36,266 nt of DNA. It comes from Chloromonas sp. AAM2 (taxonomy: Eukaryota > Chlorophyta > Chlorophyceae > Chlamydomonadales > Chlamydomonadaceae). Below are positions 25,501 to 36,066 of this stretch, piece by piece (the stretch's first letter is position 1; each line of letters opens with the position of its first letter). Below the pieces are notes generated by a model, which ran no database searches, was not told the DNA's origin, and worked only from the letters and a program-made list of their open reading frames with translations. The stretch covers positions 46,143-82,408 of the forward strand of contig QAXH01006596.1 in assembly GCA_004335635.1 (NCBI GenBank), read 5' to 3'. A program made the position numbers and the translations under genes.

Positions 25501-25872
25501 CCATCACGTTCTGGGAGCAAGTCAAGGGCGCTGTGGGAAAGATCGGCACACCCTATGCCCTGGAAATGGGCCTCTTCGTCTACTACAGCGCGCTGGCAGG
25601 TGTGCATTGTGCAACACACAAGCGGTTACAGCACAGAATGGGTGTGCCGTGGGTTTGTTGGGCGAACTGATGCAGGGCTCGGCAGCTGACTGCAGCAACA
25701 GGTTTTGTTTGAGGGACACATACACTGTCGCTAGCTGTCGCACCGCTCTGCATCTGCAGGGTTGGCCTTTGGAGCAGTGGGCATGAGCGAACCTTCTTGG
25801 ATTATGGGCGGCTACACCACTATCATGGCAATCATCTTCTTCTTCATCAGCTTTGGTGACGCTTTCCTGTAA
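19537..25872 (+). CDS. GT2 glycosyltransferase, cellulose synthase-like A/C group
   Basis: Exons: 19537-19764, 19899-20063, 20533-20818, 21020-21128, 21268-21644, 21713-21798, 21852-21965, 22294-22383, 22624-22710, 22893-23120, 23300-23401, 23549-23712, 23941-24048, 24304-24438, 24848-24908, 25116-25169, 25464-25599 and 25760-25872, giving 880 residues. Such enzymes add hexoses from GDP-mannose or UDP-glucose to a beta-1,4-glycan in Golgi or plasma membrane; the chlorophyte ancestor of CSLA and CSLC is sometimes called CSLK. Seen here: an N-terminal membrane helix (about residues 2-30), a basic segment RERKREAKHR, a Ser/Thr/Ala-rich linker to about residue 390, VPMYNEE (456-462), VLDDST (486-491), DAD (548-550), FNGTAGVWR, VED (638-640) and QQYRW (676-680), then several membrane helices to the C-terminus. 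All D, DxD, ED and QxxRW residues are present. Introns after 21965 and 22383 have GC donors. An in-frame stop at about 19511 makes 19537 the first ATG, but TGCAG at 19526-19530 could be an acceptor, so an upstream exon is possible. The linker exons are the least certain. Confidence 0.92.
20299..20328. repeat. ATGC tetranucleotide microsatellite
   Basis: About seven copies of CATG/ATGC lie in the intron 20064-20532 of the GT2 gene. The unit is self-complementary and can fold on itself. Confidence 0.95.
23196..23299. repeat. CTGGTCTGCT repeats beside a TAG acceptor
   Basis: CTGGTCTGCT recurs three times (about 23212, 23269 and 23286), with further partial copies upstream, in the GT2 intron 23121-23299. 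The last copy forms the acceptor CTTGTAG|AAAGTC that starts the exon at 23300. Earlier copies end in CTCGCAG or CTCGCA, so similar acceptors have been duplicated. Confidence 0.6.
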
Positions 25873-26668
25873 CCGGGACACGTGACGAGTGAGGACTCCT
25901 TGGTCACACATCAACAAGTGATGGAAACATGCAAGCTGTCGGCCTTCTCGTAACGTCCCTGGACCACGCTGGGTGACCGATGGATGGTATACAAGTCAGT
26001 GGTCCATATGATAAGTCCATGCGGGTAGGAAAGGGTGCTGTGAAGTGGCCCTTGAGCATGTGCCCCACATGGGCAATGGCACATGGCAACGCACTACTGA
26101 AGTGGTCCATTTGATAAAAAAAGAATACATATCAAAGCGCAGAAATCCTTAGACACGTGCTTCACTTGGTTAGGACGCTGGCAATTGGTAGGAGAAATGG
26201 CCTGGGGGACGCAACAGATGAAGGTTGTCGCAACGCTCCTGTTTTTGCAGTTGGAGTTGCAAGCAATGCAATGGCGGACTAGCAACAGATTATAAACGCG
26301 TGGAAGTGTTTTGCATCGTTTGTTAGCATGCAATGCTTCTCGACCAACAGGACATGCTCTTCACAGGACAGCAGAGTGTAGAGAGACTGGGAGGATGTGG
26401 GCCTGGGACGTTTTGACGTGGGACAAGTTCGACGGCTCAGGTCAAGAAGAGGACATGCACTGTACAAATTGTACATTGCCTGGCCAGTCCACTTCCCAAC
26501 AGAAGCTGTAGATCTATTTGTAGCGATAGCCAAACGGTTGATATGACACAAGGTACTGACTGATAGTGGTAGCATTAGCATTAGACGTGCTGCCTCTTTC
26601 ATATGGCTCATATTGTGGTTGGTTATATATCTGCAGATGACAGCAGGGGCCCGCACACACACCAGACA

Positions 26669-26673
26669 TGTAA
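26669..26673 (+). terminator. TGTAA poly(A) signal candidate of the GT2 gene
   Basis: This motif lies about 800 bp after the stop. The stop codon itself also forms TGTAA (25868-25872), which is very unlikely to act as the signal because it lies in coding sequence. Confidence 0.35.
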
Positions 26674-27903
26674 TCGTAGAGTGCATGCTGCACATGCGGT
26701 ATGCGCGGCCATGCTGCATTCAAATATGCTGGTTGTGAAACCACAGTGGCCCGACAGAGGCAGGCACTGGGTAACAGCAGACCTTCCAGGCTTTCCTGCT
26801 GCTTTGGTGCAGCACCCGACAGTGTCTGGAATTGCAGGCACCTGGGATGTGCATTGCCCGCTTTCGCTTGTCTCCGTGCAGAGCCCTGCACTCATAGCTA
26901 ACCCAGTTTGACTCTGGCTACTTTGATCATCAGGGGCGTCTGATGGCAAATGTTCTGGCATACTTTGTCTGGTTGAACACTGTGGACATGGCTTTATCAT
27001 TTAACGAGCATTGATAAAGCCTGTCAACCTGCTAATGGCAATTCACTTCGTTCCAAACTAGCCATTGATTGCAAGCAGCAGAATTGGGACAACTTGGTGT
27101 GCCAGAATTGCAAATCTAGCATGCCATGAGGTGCTGAGTGGTTCCAAAGCCATTCCTTTGAGAGCTCCTTGATGTCTGGACATATGGAAGGTAAGGAACA
27201 GGTTGTGCACCTGGTCGTGTCTTAGGCCACTGGACCACTGATATCATGTTTTTTGCAAAGTCGGTGGGGCGTGGCTTGAGTCATGAGGCGTGTTCCAATG
27301 CACAACCACACCCATGCAATGATCCTGGTTTGTCGCATGTTGCTGATTACCTTTTCCTTTTATGTGCTGATAAACTGAATGGCATGGCATGGGTTTGTTT
27401 TGTCGGCAGCACCATATCTTAGGCTAGTCGCTGAAGCTTGTGGTCCTGATGCAGATACGGTGATGAAGTTGAATGTTGCTAAAAGTTGGTCAACCAAGTC
27501 ATGCTGGCCCATGCATGTTGTAGCACTGCGCTTTGTAGCTCTCTAGGTGTTGTAGCAGGAATCAGTGCGTGCTCTTGGCTTTAATGCTCCAATTCAGCAC
27601 TTGCATTATGTTGCCCCACTCACAAGAGGGGAGGGAAAGAGCCCGTCCTACCTACAAGTGAAGGGGATTGCGACACATACTCACATATGCTGCCCTTGTG
27701 TCATCTGCTGCAACTGAGAGCTGTCCATCCACCAGTGCTGAGCTTGATATTGCTGTACGTGTGTTGGTGCTCAGAACCATGTACTGGAACTGTCAAGTTC
27801 TGGGAAGATAGGGGTTGATGACTTGCATCAGAAAAGTTGTGCTGATTGTTGCAACCTTACACATGAGGCTATTGAAGTTTGCCTATCATCTTCTAAAGCG
27901 CTT

Positions 27904-27962
27904 GCACTTACATATCCAAGAGCAGACTGGTAGTCGCACTTACATATCCAAGAGCAGACTGG
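27904..27962. repeat. 27-bp direct duplication
   Basis: A 27-bp sequence beginning GCACTTACATATCCAAGAGC is at 27904-27930 and again, identical, at 27936-27962, separated by 5 bp. Perfect identity means a recent duplication. It lies in intergenic DNA, and each copy contains TTACA (minus-strand TGTAA). Confidence 0.95.
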
Positions 27963-28144
27963 CTTAATTCTAACCTGACACATGTGGCTATGTGCATGAA
28001 GTCATGCTATGTGCATGCTCGAACTGTAACAGCTAGCTGGCTGCCGGATGTCAATGTACGTAACTTTCCTGTGATAGGCACCACCTGGCACTGCAACAGT
28101 GCGCAGACCCAGCCGTGCTGACATCATTGGGCAAGCACTTGGCA

Positions 28145-28149
28145 TTACA
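28145..28149 (-). terminator. TGTAA poly(A) signal candidate of the ABCA gene
   Basis: TTACA on the plus strand, about 300 bp beyond the ABCA stop codon at 28446. Three more copies lie further on, at about 27857, 27907 and 27939. Confidence 0.4.
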
Positions 28150-28445
28150 AGGCTAACATCTGTCCGAGTACCTGTCCACTGACACCGCCTGGTGTCCTAC
28201 ATCAACTTCCCTGGGGTCCCGGCAGCCATCTCTCTCTGACATTGAGAGATCTTGAGAAAACCAGTCTGACTGTGCGGGAACCTTCATCACAATCAAATGT
28301 ATAACGGGAAGCACAAGAGGGTGTGAGAAAGGCCAACATGAGGGTCATGGAACACGACGACTACGGCTCTGTCATTCAAACCAGGCCATTCAATCCGATG
28401 CCTGAGAGGCAGCACAAGACATGAGTAACGTCAACAGAGGCTCTT

Positions 28446-31400
28446 CTAGGCCTGAGGTGCATGCATGGCATGATGTGCCATGTTCAGAAATACCGACTCC
28501 AGCGTCGCCTGCCGCACAGAGTAAGAAACGATCAGCCCCTCCTCCTCCTGCCCTTGCCCAGCCTCTGGTCCCACTCTCGCTCCATCCTTTGTCAATCCTT
28601 CCCTAGCCTGGTTTGGCACGCTAGCTGGCAGCTCGGGTTGGGTGATGTTGGTATCAGCTGGTGCCCCAGGCGTGGCTGAAAAGGTGACTTCGCCACGTGC
28701 AGCCTCGAGATCTGCTGCCAGGGGGCATTGTGATGCCTGGGACGCTTGCTGGGGGCTACCAGCAGCAGCTGGGCCCGTGCCATGAGCCGCAGTTTCCGAC
28801 TGCAATGCCCCAATGTTGGCAGGAACACCAGAAAAGGATCCATCCATGGTTGGTGGTGCCCGTTTCTGCGTTTCTAGCCACTCGAAGAGCTGTGAGAGCT
28901 TGTTGGTAACGTCTGCACGTGGCACTGCTATTGTGGCGTGCGGCCCCTGGGCCTCTGCCAGGGTGGCCCCGGGGCATGGCCCGCGCCTCAGGCCCGCCAA
29001 CAGCAATGGCACGGCCTCAGGGGCGACGCAACTGCGGCAACAGAGGGGCATGTGTGGGGCTGGTTTCACATCTTCTACAGCTGATTTCTACATCTTGGTT
29101 TTGCATCTTCTGCAGCTGATGCGCAAGGCTTCACTTTGCATGTATGGGGAGAGAAAAACCATTACGCAGCTATCTTGCACACGGGCTTCACTGCGACGTT
29201 GTGGCGGAGTATGGAGTGCAAGCTGAAGCCAGAACTGCGCCTGCCTGCCTCCCCTTCCTGCCCAGCACAAGTGCCCCTCGTCCCCGGTTTTTCGGTGGCG
29301 TGCGAGGCCGTCACCGCCACCTTTGCAGCTCCCAAATCTTCCAGTTCGGCAAACTGCACCCGTACATTACGGTGCTCTACCTGTAGCCCCGTGTAACATC
29401 CCTGCCCAACACACACTCCTGCCTCCTGCTGCATTACACTCCTGTCTCCTGCTCCATTACACACCCACGTACTGACACCCACTTACACACCCACATACAC
29501 ACCCACTGCCTCACCTGACGTCCACAATGTACCCCCCACCAAAGCGCGCCTTGAGGTGCTGGGGACTGCCCAGACAGGCAGCCTGCAGTTGCACAACAAC
29601 AGACACAAACTCAAACTGCTGTGCAAAACCAGCGCAATCAACCTGACTTCCTCTTGTTGTTGTTGAGGGCTCCTGGGCGAAGTGAAGACGCATGTAGCAA
29701 CACTAGCAGCACATCAGCCGTGACGTGTATGGCCCAGCAACGTTGGCCTCATTAGACATGATGTCCTTCCGTCACAAGGTCGCACTCCTCTCCTTTGACC
29801 TTAGCCTAGGCGGCTCGCCGCTGGTGCCTGTCTTGCCTGCGTTGTACCCTGCGTTCGTTTTGATTTCTTGCTCAGGTTAGGCCGGAGCGGTGCACATCCC
29901 GTTCGACACTGTTTCATTGCCCACCTTTCCAGCCACCATGATCGTTAGCCTGTCACACAGCGCATCACACTCCTCCATGGAGTGAGAGGTGAGCACCAGC
30001 GAGCGGCCCTCGCCCATGACGTCACTCTTCAGGAGCGACCACATGGAGCGGCGGGCCCCCGGGTCCACGCCGGTGCTGGGCTCATCACACAGGGTCACGG
30101 GAGGTTCGCCCACCTGAAAACCGTTTTTCAGTTTGTTAGTTGGTCATTTGAATTGTGGGGACAGGTTGTACGCATACACAGCTCATGCTCATTTGTCAAT
30201 GACCCGTGTGAACAAAGTGATTGTACATGTTGCTGGGGCAGACCCAGCAACAAGGCTGACAGATTGTGTGCATACACCAGGTTCATTATTCTTCTTTAAT
30301 TCCTGTAAACGAAGTGATCACATGTGGGTCAAGGGCAGTCTCAACGACCGGGTACTTGTTGCTGTTCTTTGTTTTGCACCATTATTCAAGCAGTATCTGG
30401 TTATTATCAGTGAGTGTGAAACTGCCATTCCCGTGTCACCGTACCACACCCACGCACCAGCGCAACGCCCAGAGCCAGTTTGCGTTTGTTGCCCCCAGAC
30501 AACGTCCCACACATCCGGTGGGCAGCGGTTGCCAGGCCCAGGCGCAGCAGCAGGTCAGTCACCAGCCGCCCCTGCGCACTCGGGGGCACACCCCGCAGCC
30601 TGCGGGAGGGCAGGTGGCAAAGCAAGCGCACTTCCATTTGAGTCGCAGTCTTCAGTAGTCTTGAAGAAACTTACAGCAAGAATATAGCAGTGTCTATGCC
30701 CAGGTGCAGTTGCAACCAAGTCACGGTGTCCCCTGGACCTGAAGTCACCTGCACTGGTGTATCTTTACCATGTACCACTTCCCTGTCAACAGTCAAGAAT
30801 GAAGTCACCTTTCGATGTGAACAGGTCATGAGAATAGAGTCCAAAGTCATCCTGATCGGACCTCGCCTGTGCTTACAGCATCATCAGTATCATCAACCAA
30901 CATTAACCGACATCAATCAACATCAACCAACATCAACCAACATCAACCAACATCAAGTGCTCAAAGACTACAGTGTGATTGAAGAGTCTGAAATGTACTA
31001 AATGCCAATGCCGGTTCCCAGCACTGGGCTGAAGCATCCGTGAAATGCCACTCAGGACGAGATGAAGCCACATGCCACCAGCCGGTATCAGGTCAACTCC
31101 CGAAAGCCAACCCGCGCTGTGCTGCCCACCTTGCATACATAGTGAGCACTTCCTTTGGCGTCATGAGCACCAGCAGCGACTCGAACTGCGGGCAGTAGCC
31201 GAGCTGGTGCCGTGCCTGGCTCAGCCGCGACGTCACGCTGAACCCACACACGCTCGCGTCCCCCCGATCGGGGGAGATCTCCCCGGTCAGCATGCCAAAC
31301 GTGGTTGACTTGCCTGCAGCCGGACGTCACAACGCAACCAGAGCTCCTCAGCGCTGCAGACCAGACATGTGTGGCCAGGGCACACACTGCTGACCACACT

Positions 31401-34400
31401 CGATTGATCCGTACTGTGCCATCGCAATGATCAGTACCCTCGATGCCTTCTGCCGAAGACCAGGCAGGTGTGCCACTCATCAGCATAGCATTGGATCCAA
31501 GCGCACATGCTGCTGGTTACACTTGGAATGCTCAGTATCACAAGCAGGAAGGGGCGGCAAACGCAGTAAAGGCACAGAGTGATCATGATCACAAGGCAGA
31601 ACGGTGGCAGAACCGGATGCAACGTAGCGATGATTGCAGGAAAAACAGGAAGGAGTTTGGCTGCTCTTCTGAACAACACACACACACACATGCACACACA
31701 GCTGCATGTGCCCAAACGAAGGCGGTACCGCACAGCATAAGTCAGTACTAGCTAGGCGATTGGTACACAGAGGGCAATCGCCATCAGCGAACTATACACA
31801 CCATTGTGACCGCGTGCAAAGCATTTCACGATTGACCTGCAGTCTGCAACGGATGTCAGTTTCTGCACGATTCCCACCTGCTCCGTTTACGCCCAGTAGC
31901 CCAAAGCACTCGCCCCTGGACACTCCCAGCCACAGTCCCTTGACCGCCCGCACAGCATGCGGGTCCTGCGCGCCCCTCAGGGCCGCCAAGGGACCCATGT
32001 GGTATGTTTTAGTCACACCGTCCAGCAGCACCTGAATGGGTGGCAATAGTGTGAGAGTGTGCGAGGCAGTGAGGTATAGTAAGGCTCATCTGGGCCAGTG
32101 TGGTCACCACAACTCCACCCAACTCCAACTGTTGCTTCGAGAAGAAAACCTGCATTGCTTCTCTTTCTCCACACGTCCATCCGACGCCTACATACACCCC
32201 ATGTGATGATGATCACCACAAGTCATACAAACTAAACCTGACGCTTGGACTTCTGCTTTGCTTCTCTGCTTCCCACATGTGGCAATGGCACCCAGACTGC
32301 AGTTGTCAGGCGGCACAAGCCACCCACCTGGGATGTCGCTCCCTTGACGCCCGACTGTACCGCCACCCTCTCCGCAGCCACGTCCTCATCCTCTTCACCC
32401 ATACCATCAACTGTACCGCTTGTACCACCTGCATTCATTGTACCGCTTACACCGCCTGCATCAGCTGTACCGTTTGTACCGCCTGCCTTCGTTGACTGTG
32501 AGTCCTTGTACTGCCCCTGCTCAAGCAGTGCCACTGTCAGGGAGTCATCCCCATTGGCTGCATCACGTGGGACGTTTCTGGCATTGGCAGCGGCGGTCAC
32601 GCCGTGTGACGCCGGGGACGTGAGGTGTGACGCCCATGCCAGGAAGTGTGACGTGCGGCGTACTGCGACCCAGATGACGCCACTGTCCAGTAGGATTGTC
32701 AGCGTCAGGTAGAAAACGGTCTGCAAGCATTGGCGCCGTGAAGATGGGGTCGGCATAACAGGGCTGTGTTAACGATAGGTATAGAATGGTTGCTGCACAT
32801 GCAGTGGTACAAGTTAGAAAGCACCTGCTTATTCAAGATGAGCCATCAAACACTAGGCTGCCAAGCTGGGACGGACCTGTTTGTATTTCAGGTAAATAGC
32901 CACGTGAACAGTCAGTGGTCCATGTGCAGAAAGCTGAAGCTAGCATGGAAGGAAGTGTGGATGTCAGTGCCCTCCCTCCGTGCCACACTTTCTATAGTGT
33001 GCGTACCCTTCTCCATCTCACGTCTCATCTTCGACATCTCCTGCACGTGCCCCCCTGTGGTGCGACTGACCTGTGCCGCCATGTGCGACATGGGGCTGCC
33101 CCACACGCTCCATGCAAAGGGGTTGCTCTCCCGGGGTCCAGGCAGAGGGATGCGGGACCTGTACGTCTGCAGCCAAGAGGCAGATAAGATATCATGCTTT
33201 TGCCTTCTGTTATTGAGATGGGTGCTCCTAGACCATTTAGTAAAGATGCCTGCAAGACAACCCAAAACAGAGTCAGGCATAACGCGCCACCAAGCTTAGC
33301 CGTGTATCCAGCAAGTCACACTTGGCGTTCACCATTGTGGCTACAACTACTGGCCCCTCCTTGCGAGCGCATATGTCCCTCCATGCAGCGCAGCCCTCTC
33401 TTATGAGTGAAGATGCCACTTCTTGCTTCAGCCCAACAGCTTCCTGCAGCAGCTGCGTGTGGCTCACCTGGCTCACGTCAAACACGCCCTTGGAGAAGCA
33501 GAAGTGTGGGGACAGCAGGCGGAAGAGAAACTGCAGGCACGTGACCCATTGACACACTTGGAGTGACAGGCCAGAACATCGTAGTAGACCTCTCATGAGA
33601 GGATTGGGTGACAAGCCAGCATGGAGGCACCGACTGTGGTAACTTCTACGGAGCGTGCCTATTCACGAGGCCTGCGCAGAGCCACCCCTCGCGCTGTTTA
33701 GGTCTCAAGCATCCTCTGAGGAATCCTTTGCACAGCATAGTCCAGCATAGTCCAGCATAGTCCATCCCGTGGGATCTGTTATTTGCAGTTACTTGGATCC
33801 TAATACGAACCCAGGATAATCCTGCTAGACCAGAATCAGAATGGTCCTATTGAACAATGCATCATGGTCTCATGAAGAATTGCATGCGATTGCATGGCCT
33901 CTTCGACTGCCATGTGCTCAACACCCACTTTGACCCATGTGTTGGCAGCCTTGAGCGCACGTGGTTGCGTGAAGATGAGGATGAGGTCAATGATCCATGT
34001 GGCCACGAAGCCCAGGTAGCCCACCAGGAAGTAGCCGGTGTTCAAACGCTGGAGCGCCAACATCTCATCCTGCAAAGGGTGTTTGCCAGTTCTGGGACAA
34101 TTCCTGGGACTGGCGCCAGGAGCCATTGTTGGTGATGGGTGTTGTAGTTGCAAACAGTGACTGTGTAAGAATCGATAGAAAGGCTAGGTAAACCAGTCAG
34201 TTCGGTTGGTACACCACCAGTAGTGTAGGCATGTCATCGTATCACCACCAGCCCAAACCGACCCTGCCCTGAGGTTATGCACGACAACCTTGGAGAGGCC
34301 CATCTCCTTACGTCGCAGCTCCAAGTGGCTATTGTTGCTTCTTTAGCCTTGTGCTTTGTGATGTTGTGCTTATGGTTTACTTCTGTTGCGGCCCATGTTG

Positions 34401-36066
34401 TTAAGTGTAGCCCAAATCATTGAGGCTGCAGTGAGGCTCACCGTGAATAGGCCCTGCAGCAGGAAGGTCATGCTGAGGCCTGCCGCTCCGAAGCCAGCCA
34501 GCAGCCCTGCCACTGCCAACAGGCGTGTACCGCTGTACTGAGGCAGGCGGTACACCGCAATGAGCAGCACGATGCCAATGGCGGTCACGCTGCGGCCACA
34601 CAGGGAGTCAAGACACAACCTTCATAACGTGACGTAACATTGCCCCTTGCATAAAAAGTCTGTTTGTTTACACAGCCTGAAGACAGGCTTTATAATCCAT
34701 CAAGAAGCCTTCGTGTGGCTGCAAAGTTGTGAATCTGGTCTACAGAACAGGAAGTTGGGCCAACTCAAGAAAATCCATGCCGTACTGTTTGCATCGCCAA
34801 TTGCGTGCACCGGAATTCTATCAACAATCACTCTGCCTTGCGTAACACGTTTATTGGAAGGCTGATGAAGACAGACTTGCCAATCCACTCAAACTGGCTG
34901 CATGTACATGTCATGCAAACGACGGAAGCGAGTCTGGCCTGTGCCATGCCCTTTTCAGTCCCCAGTACCCAATGCACCCCCTGGACCCTGACCTGCACTG
35001 ACCTGTATTGTAGGTAGTCCCAGAGCGCATTGGCGGTCCAGAACAGGAGCGTGGGGGCGCCAGACACGAGCTGAACGTGCTTGGCCTTGCTAGCACGCTC
35101 CCTTGCACACAAAGATAAATAGCGACACAGAGAGGAGTAGCGACAATTATTGGCAAAGAGAGACGACGTCGTAAGAAGTTAACCAGTATGATGGTGCAGC
35201 AGGGGCTGGCAGTCCAGATGATCTGATCATGTCTGTGAACCGCTCAGTTGACTAAGTGTACTGCCTCTGATCATGTTCGTGTACAGGTCAACTTACAAGG
35301 TGTACTCGCGCTGCACATGTCCGTGTTCCGCTCACCTGACCACGTGTACTGCCTCTGATCATGCGCATGTACCGCTCACCTGACCAGGTGTACCGCCGCT
35401 GATGCAGACATGAGCGACGATGCCAGCGTGAGGCACACCACCAGCAGCAGCCCGGAGGCGTCCTGTTGCACGCGCACAAGCGGCTCCGTCGGGAGCGTGG
35501 GCAGGGGATGGTTGGACACCTGTACACAGGGAACTTGCATCCAGAATTAGCTTGCAGCAGCATTACTTTGCATGCAGGGTTAGTTGGCGCACAGGGTGAG
35601 TTTTTACCCAGAGTCGCTTCGCGCACAGGCTTAATTTGGACACAAAATGAGTTTGCACGAGTGGTTGCTTTGCCCGCACGGCTGCTTCAGGTTGAGATTA
35701 TGGAGCCGGGCTTGTGCCGCTTCTCCCACATACGCAGCATGTCCAAAGCGCTTCAAGATTGCCCAACAGACGAAAATCGACAGATAGATAGATAGATTGA
35801 TTGATAGATTGATAGATTGATAGATTGATAGATTGATTACTTAAATCAGCCGCTGGTGAGCAAGGCAGAGAGCGACGGCTGCACCGAGCCTTGGCCAGTC
35901 TTTCCTCCCGCCCCCACACCTGCATCCGTGTGCATCCGCAGTCTGCAGCCGCCGCCACAGCAGGCGCCAGCACCGATGCCAGCACTGCCCCTGTGCTGTA
36001 TGCACTCCTGGTGCCCATGACGGGCGGCACTGCAGTTTCCAGGTAGCCCAGCGCTGACTCGGCCAC
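28446..36066 (-). CDS. ABCA: ABCA-subfamily ABC transporter, C-terminal 849 residues (5' end beyond the window)
   Basis: Exons on the minus strand, 5' to 3': 36066-35920, 35519-35380, 35101-35003, 34589-34442, 34069-33929, 33530-33468, 33166-33071, 32720-32328, 32031-31878, 31313-31130, 30599-30458, 30113-29925, 29582-29515 and 29031-28446 (TAG). They sum to 850 codons including the stop. ABCA proteins move lipids or related amphiphiles across membranes using ATP. Seen in order: end of the luminal domain (VSNHPLP), a helix, [14 protein letters not shown] and LWDYLQY (ABCA signature before helix 3), further helices, [18 protein letters not shown], a last helix ([17 protein letters not shown]), an acidic linker ([11 protein letters not shown]), then the nucleotide-binding domain: VNGAGKST (Walker A), GYCPQ (Q-loop), LSGGNKRK (signature), [13 protein letters not shown] (Walker B), [10 protein letters not shown] (H-loop) and CLGSPQHLK. 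The tail ends in [18 protein letters not shown]. All ATPase motifs are intact. Whether the whole protein is half- or full-size cannot be told. Confidence 0.93.
29413..29458. repeat. 23-bp imperfect tandem duplication
   Basis: ACACTCCTG(C/T)CTCCTGCT(G/C)CATT occurs at 29413-29435 and 29436-29458, in the last intron (29032-29514) of the ABCA gene, followed by a run of ACACCCAC-type repeats. Confidence 0.9.
30891..30956. repeat. 10-bp minisatellite CATCAACCAA
   Basis: About 6.5 copies, some with point changes, lie in the ABCA intron 30600-31129. Confidence 0.95.
31673..31699. repeat. CA dinucleotide microsatellite
   Basis: An interrupted CA run lies in the ABCA intron 31314-31877. Confidence 0.9.
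32406..32486. repeat. 27-bp coding repeat, three copies
   Basis: Units are 32406-32432, 32433-32459 and 32460-32486. On the minus strand they encode [18 protein letters not shown] and AGGTSGTVD in the linker just before the nucleotide-binding domain of the ABCA protein. The period keeps the frame, and the differences between units are mostly conservative. Confidence 0.93.
33733..33763. repeat. 10-bp tandem repeat CAGCATAGTC
   Basis: Three perfect copies lie in the ABCA intron 33531-33928. Confidence 0.95.
34081..34129 (+). repeat. Dispersed short element, copy 3
   Basis: GTTTGCCAGTTCTGGGACAA then TTC at 34081-34103, followed by CCAGGAGCCATTGT at 34116-34129. It lies in the ABCA intron 34070-34441, antisense to the gene, only 11 bp from the exon boundary at 34069. 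Confidence 0.85.
35240..35415. repeat. 44-bp tandem array overlapping an ABCA exon end
   Basis: Units start at 35240, 35284, 35328 and 35372. The last unit covers the 3' end of the exon 35519-35380 and its donor; the other three lie in the intron. Units 1, 3 and 4 share CCGCTCA(C/G)(C/T)TGAC and TGTAC; unit 2 is more diverged. The unit at 35328 repeats the donor context exactly (minus strand TGGTCAG|GTGAGCGG). Confidence 0.85.
35783..35837. repeat. GATA/GATT microsatellite
   Basis: Runs of GATA and GATT, with a late GATAGATT 8-bp period, lie in the ABCA intron 35520-35919. Confidence 0.95.

Larger units (their letters stand above)
25873..28445. other. Facing 3' UTRs and intergenic sequence
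   Basis: There is no supported gene. The GT2 stop TAA is at 25870-25872, and a plus-strand TGTAA at 26669-26673 is the likeliest poly(A) motif. The minus-strand ABCA stop is at 28446-28448, and TTACA at 28145-28149 is its likeliest signal. Between them short frames on both strands lack motifs. The only clear structure is a 27-bp duplication at 27904-27962. Confidence 0.6.

Noticed and set aside
28813..29226. Plus-strand 137-codon frame over the ABCA tail
   Set aside because: The minus strand encodes conserved ABCA tail residues ([16 protein letters not shown]) here, so the plus frame is a shadow.
34370..34441. Extending the ABCA exon beyond the GTGAGC at 34441
   Set aside because: The extension ([14 protein letters not shown]) is open but has no phase-compatible donor. 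Ending at 34442 gives [17 protein letters not shown] in frame.
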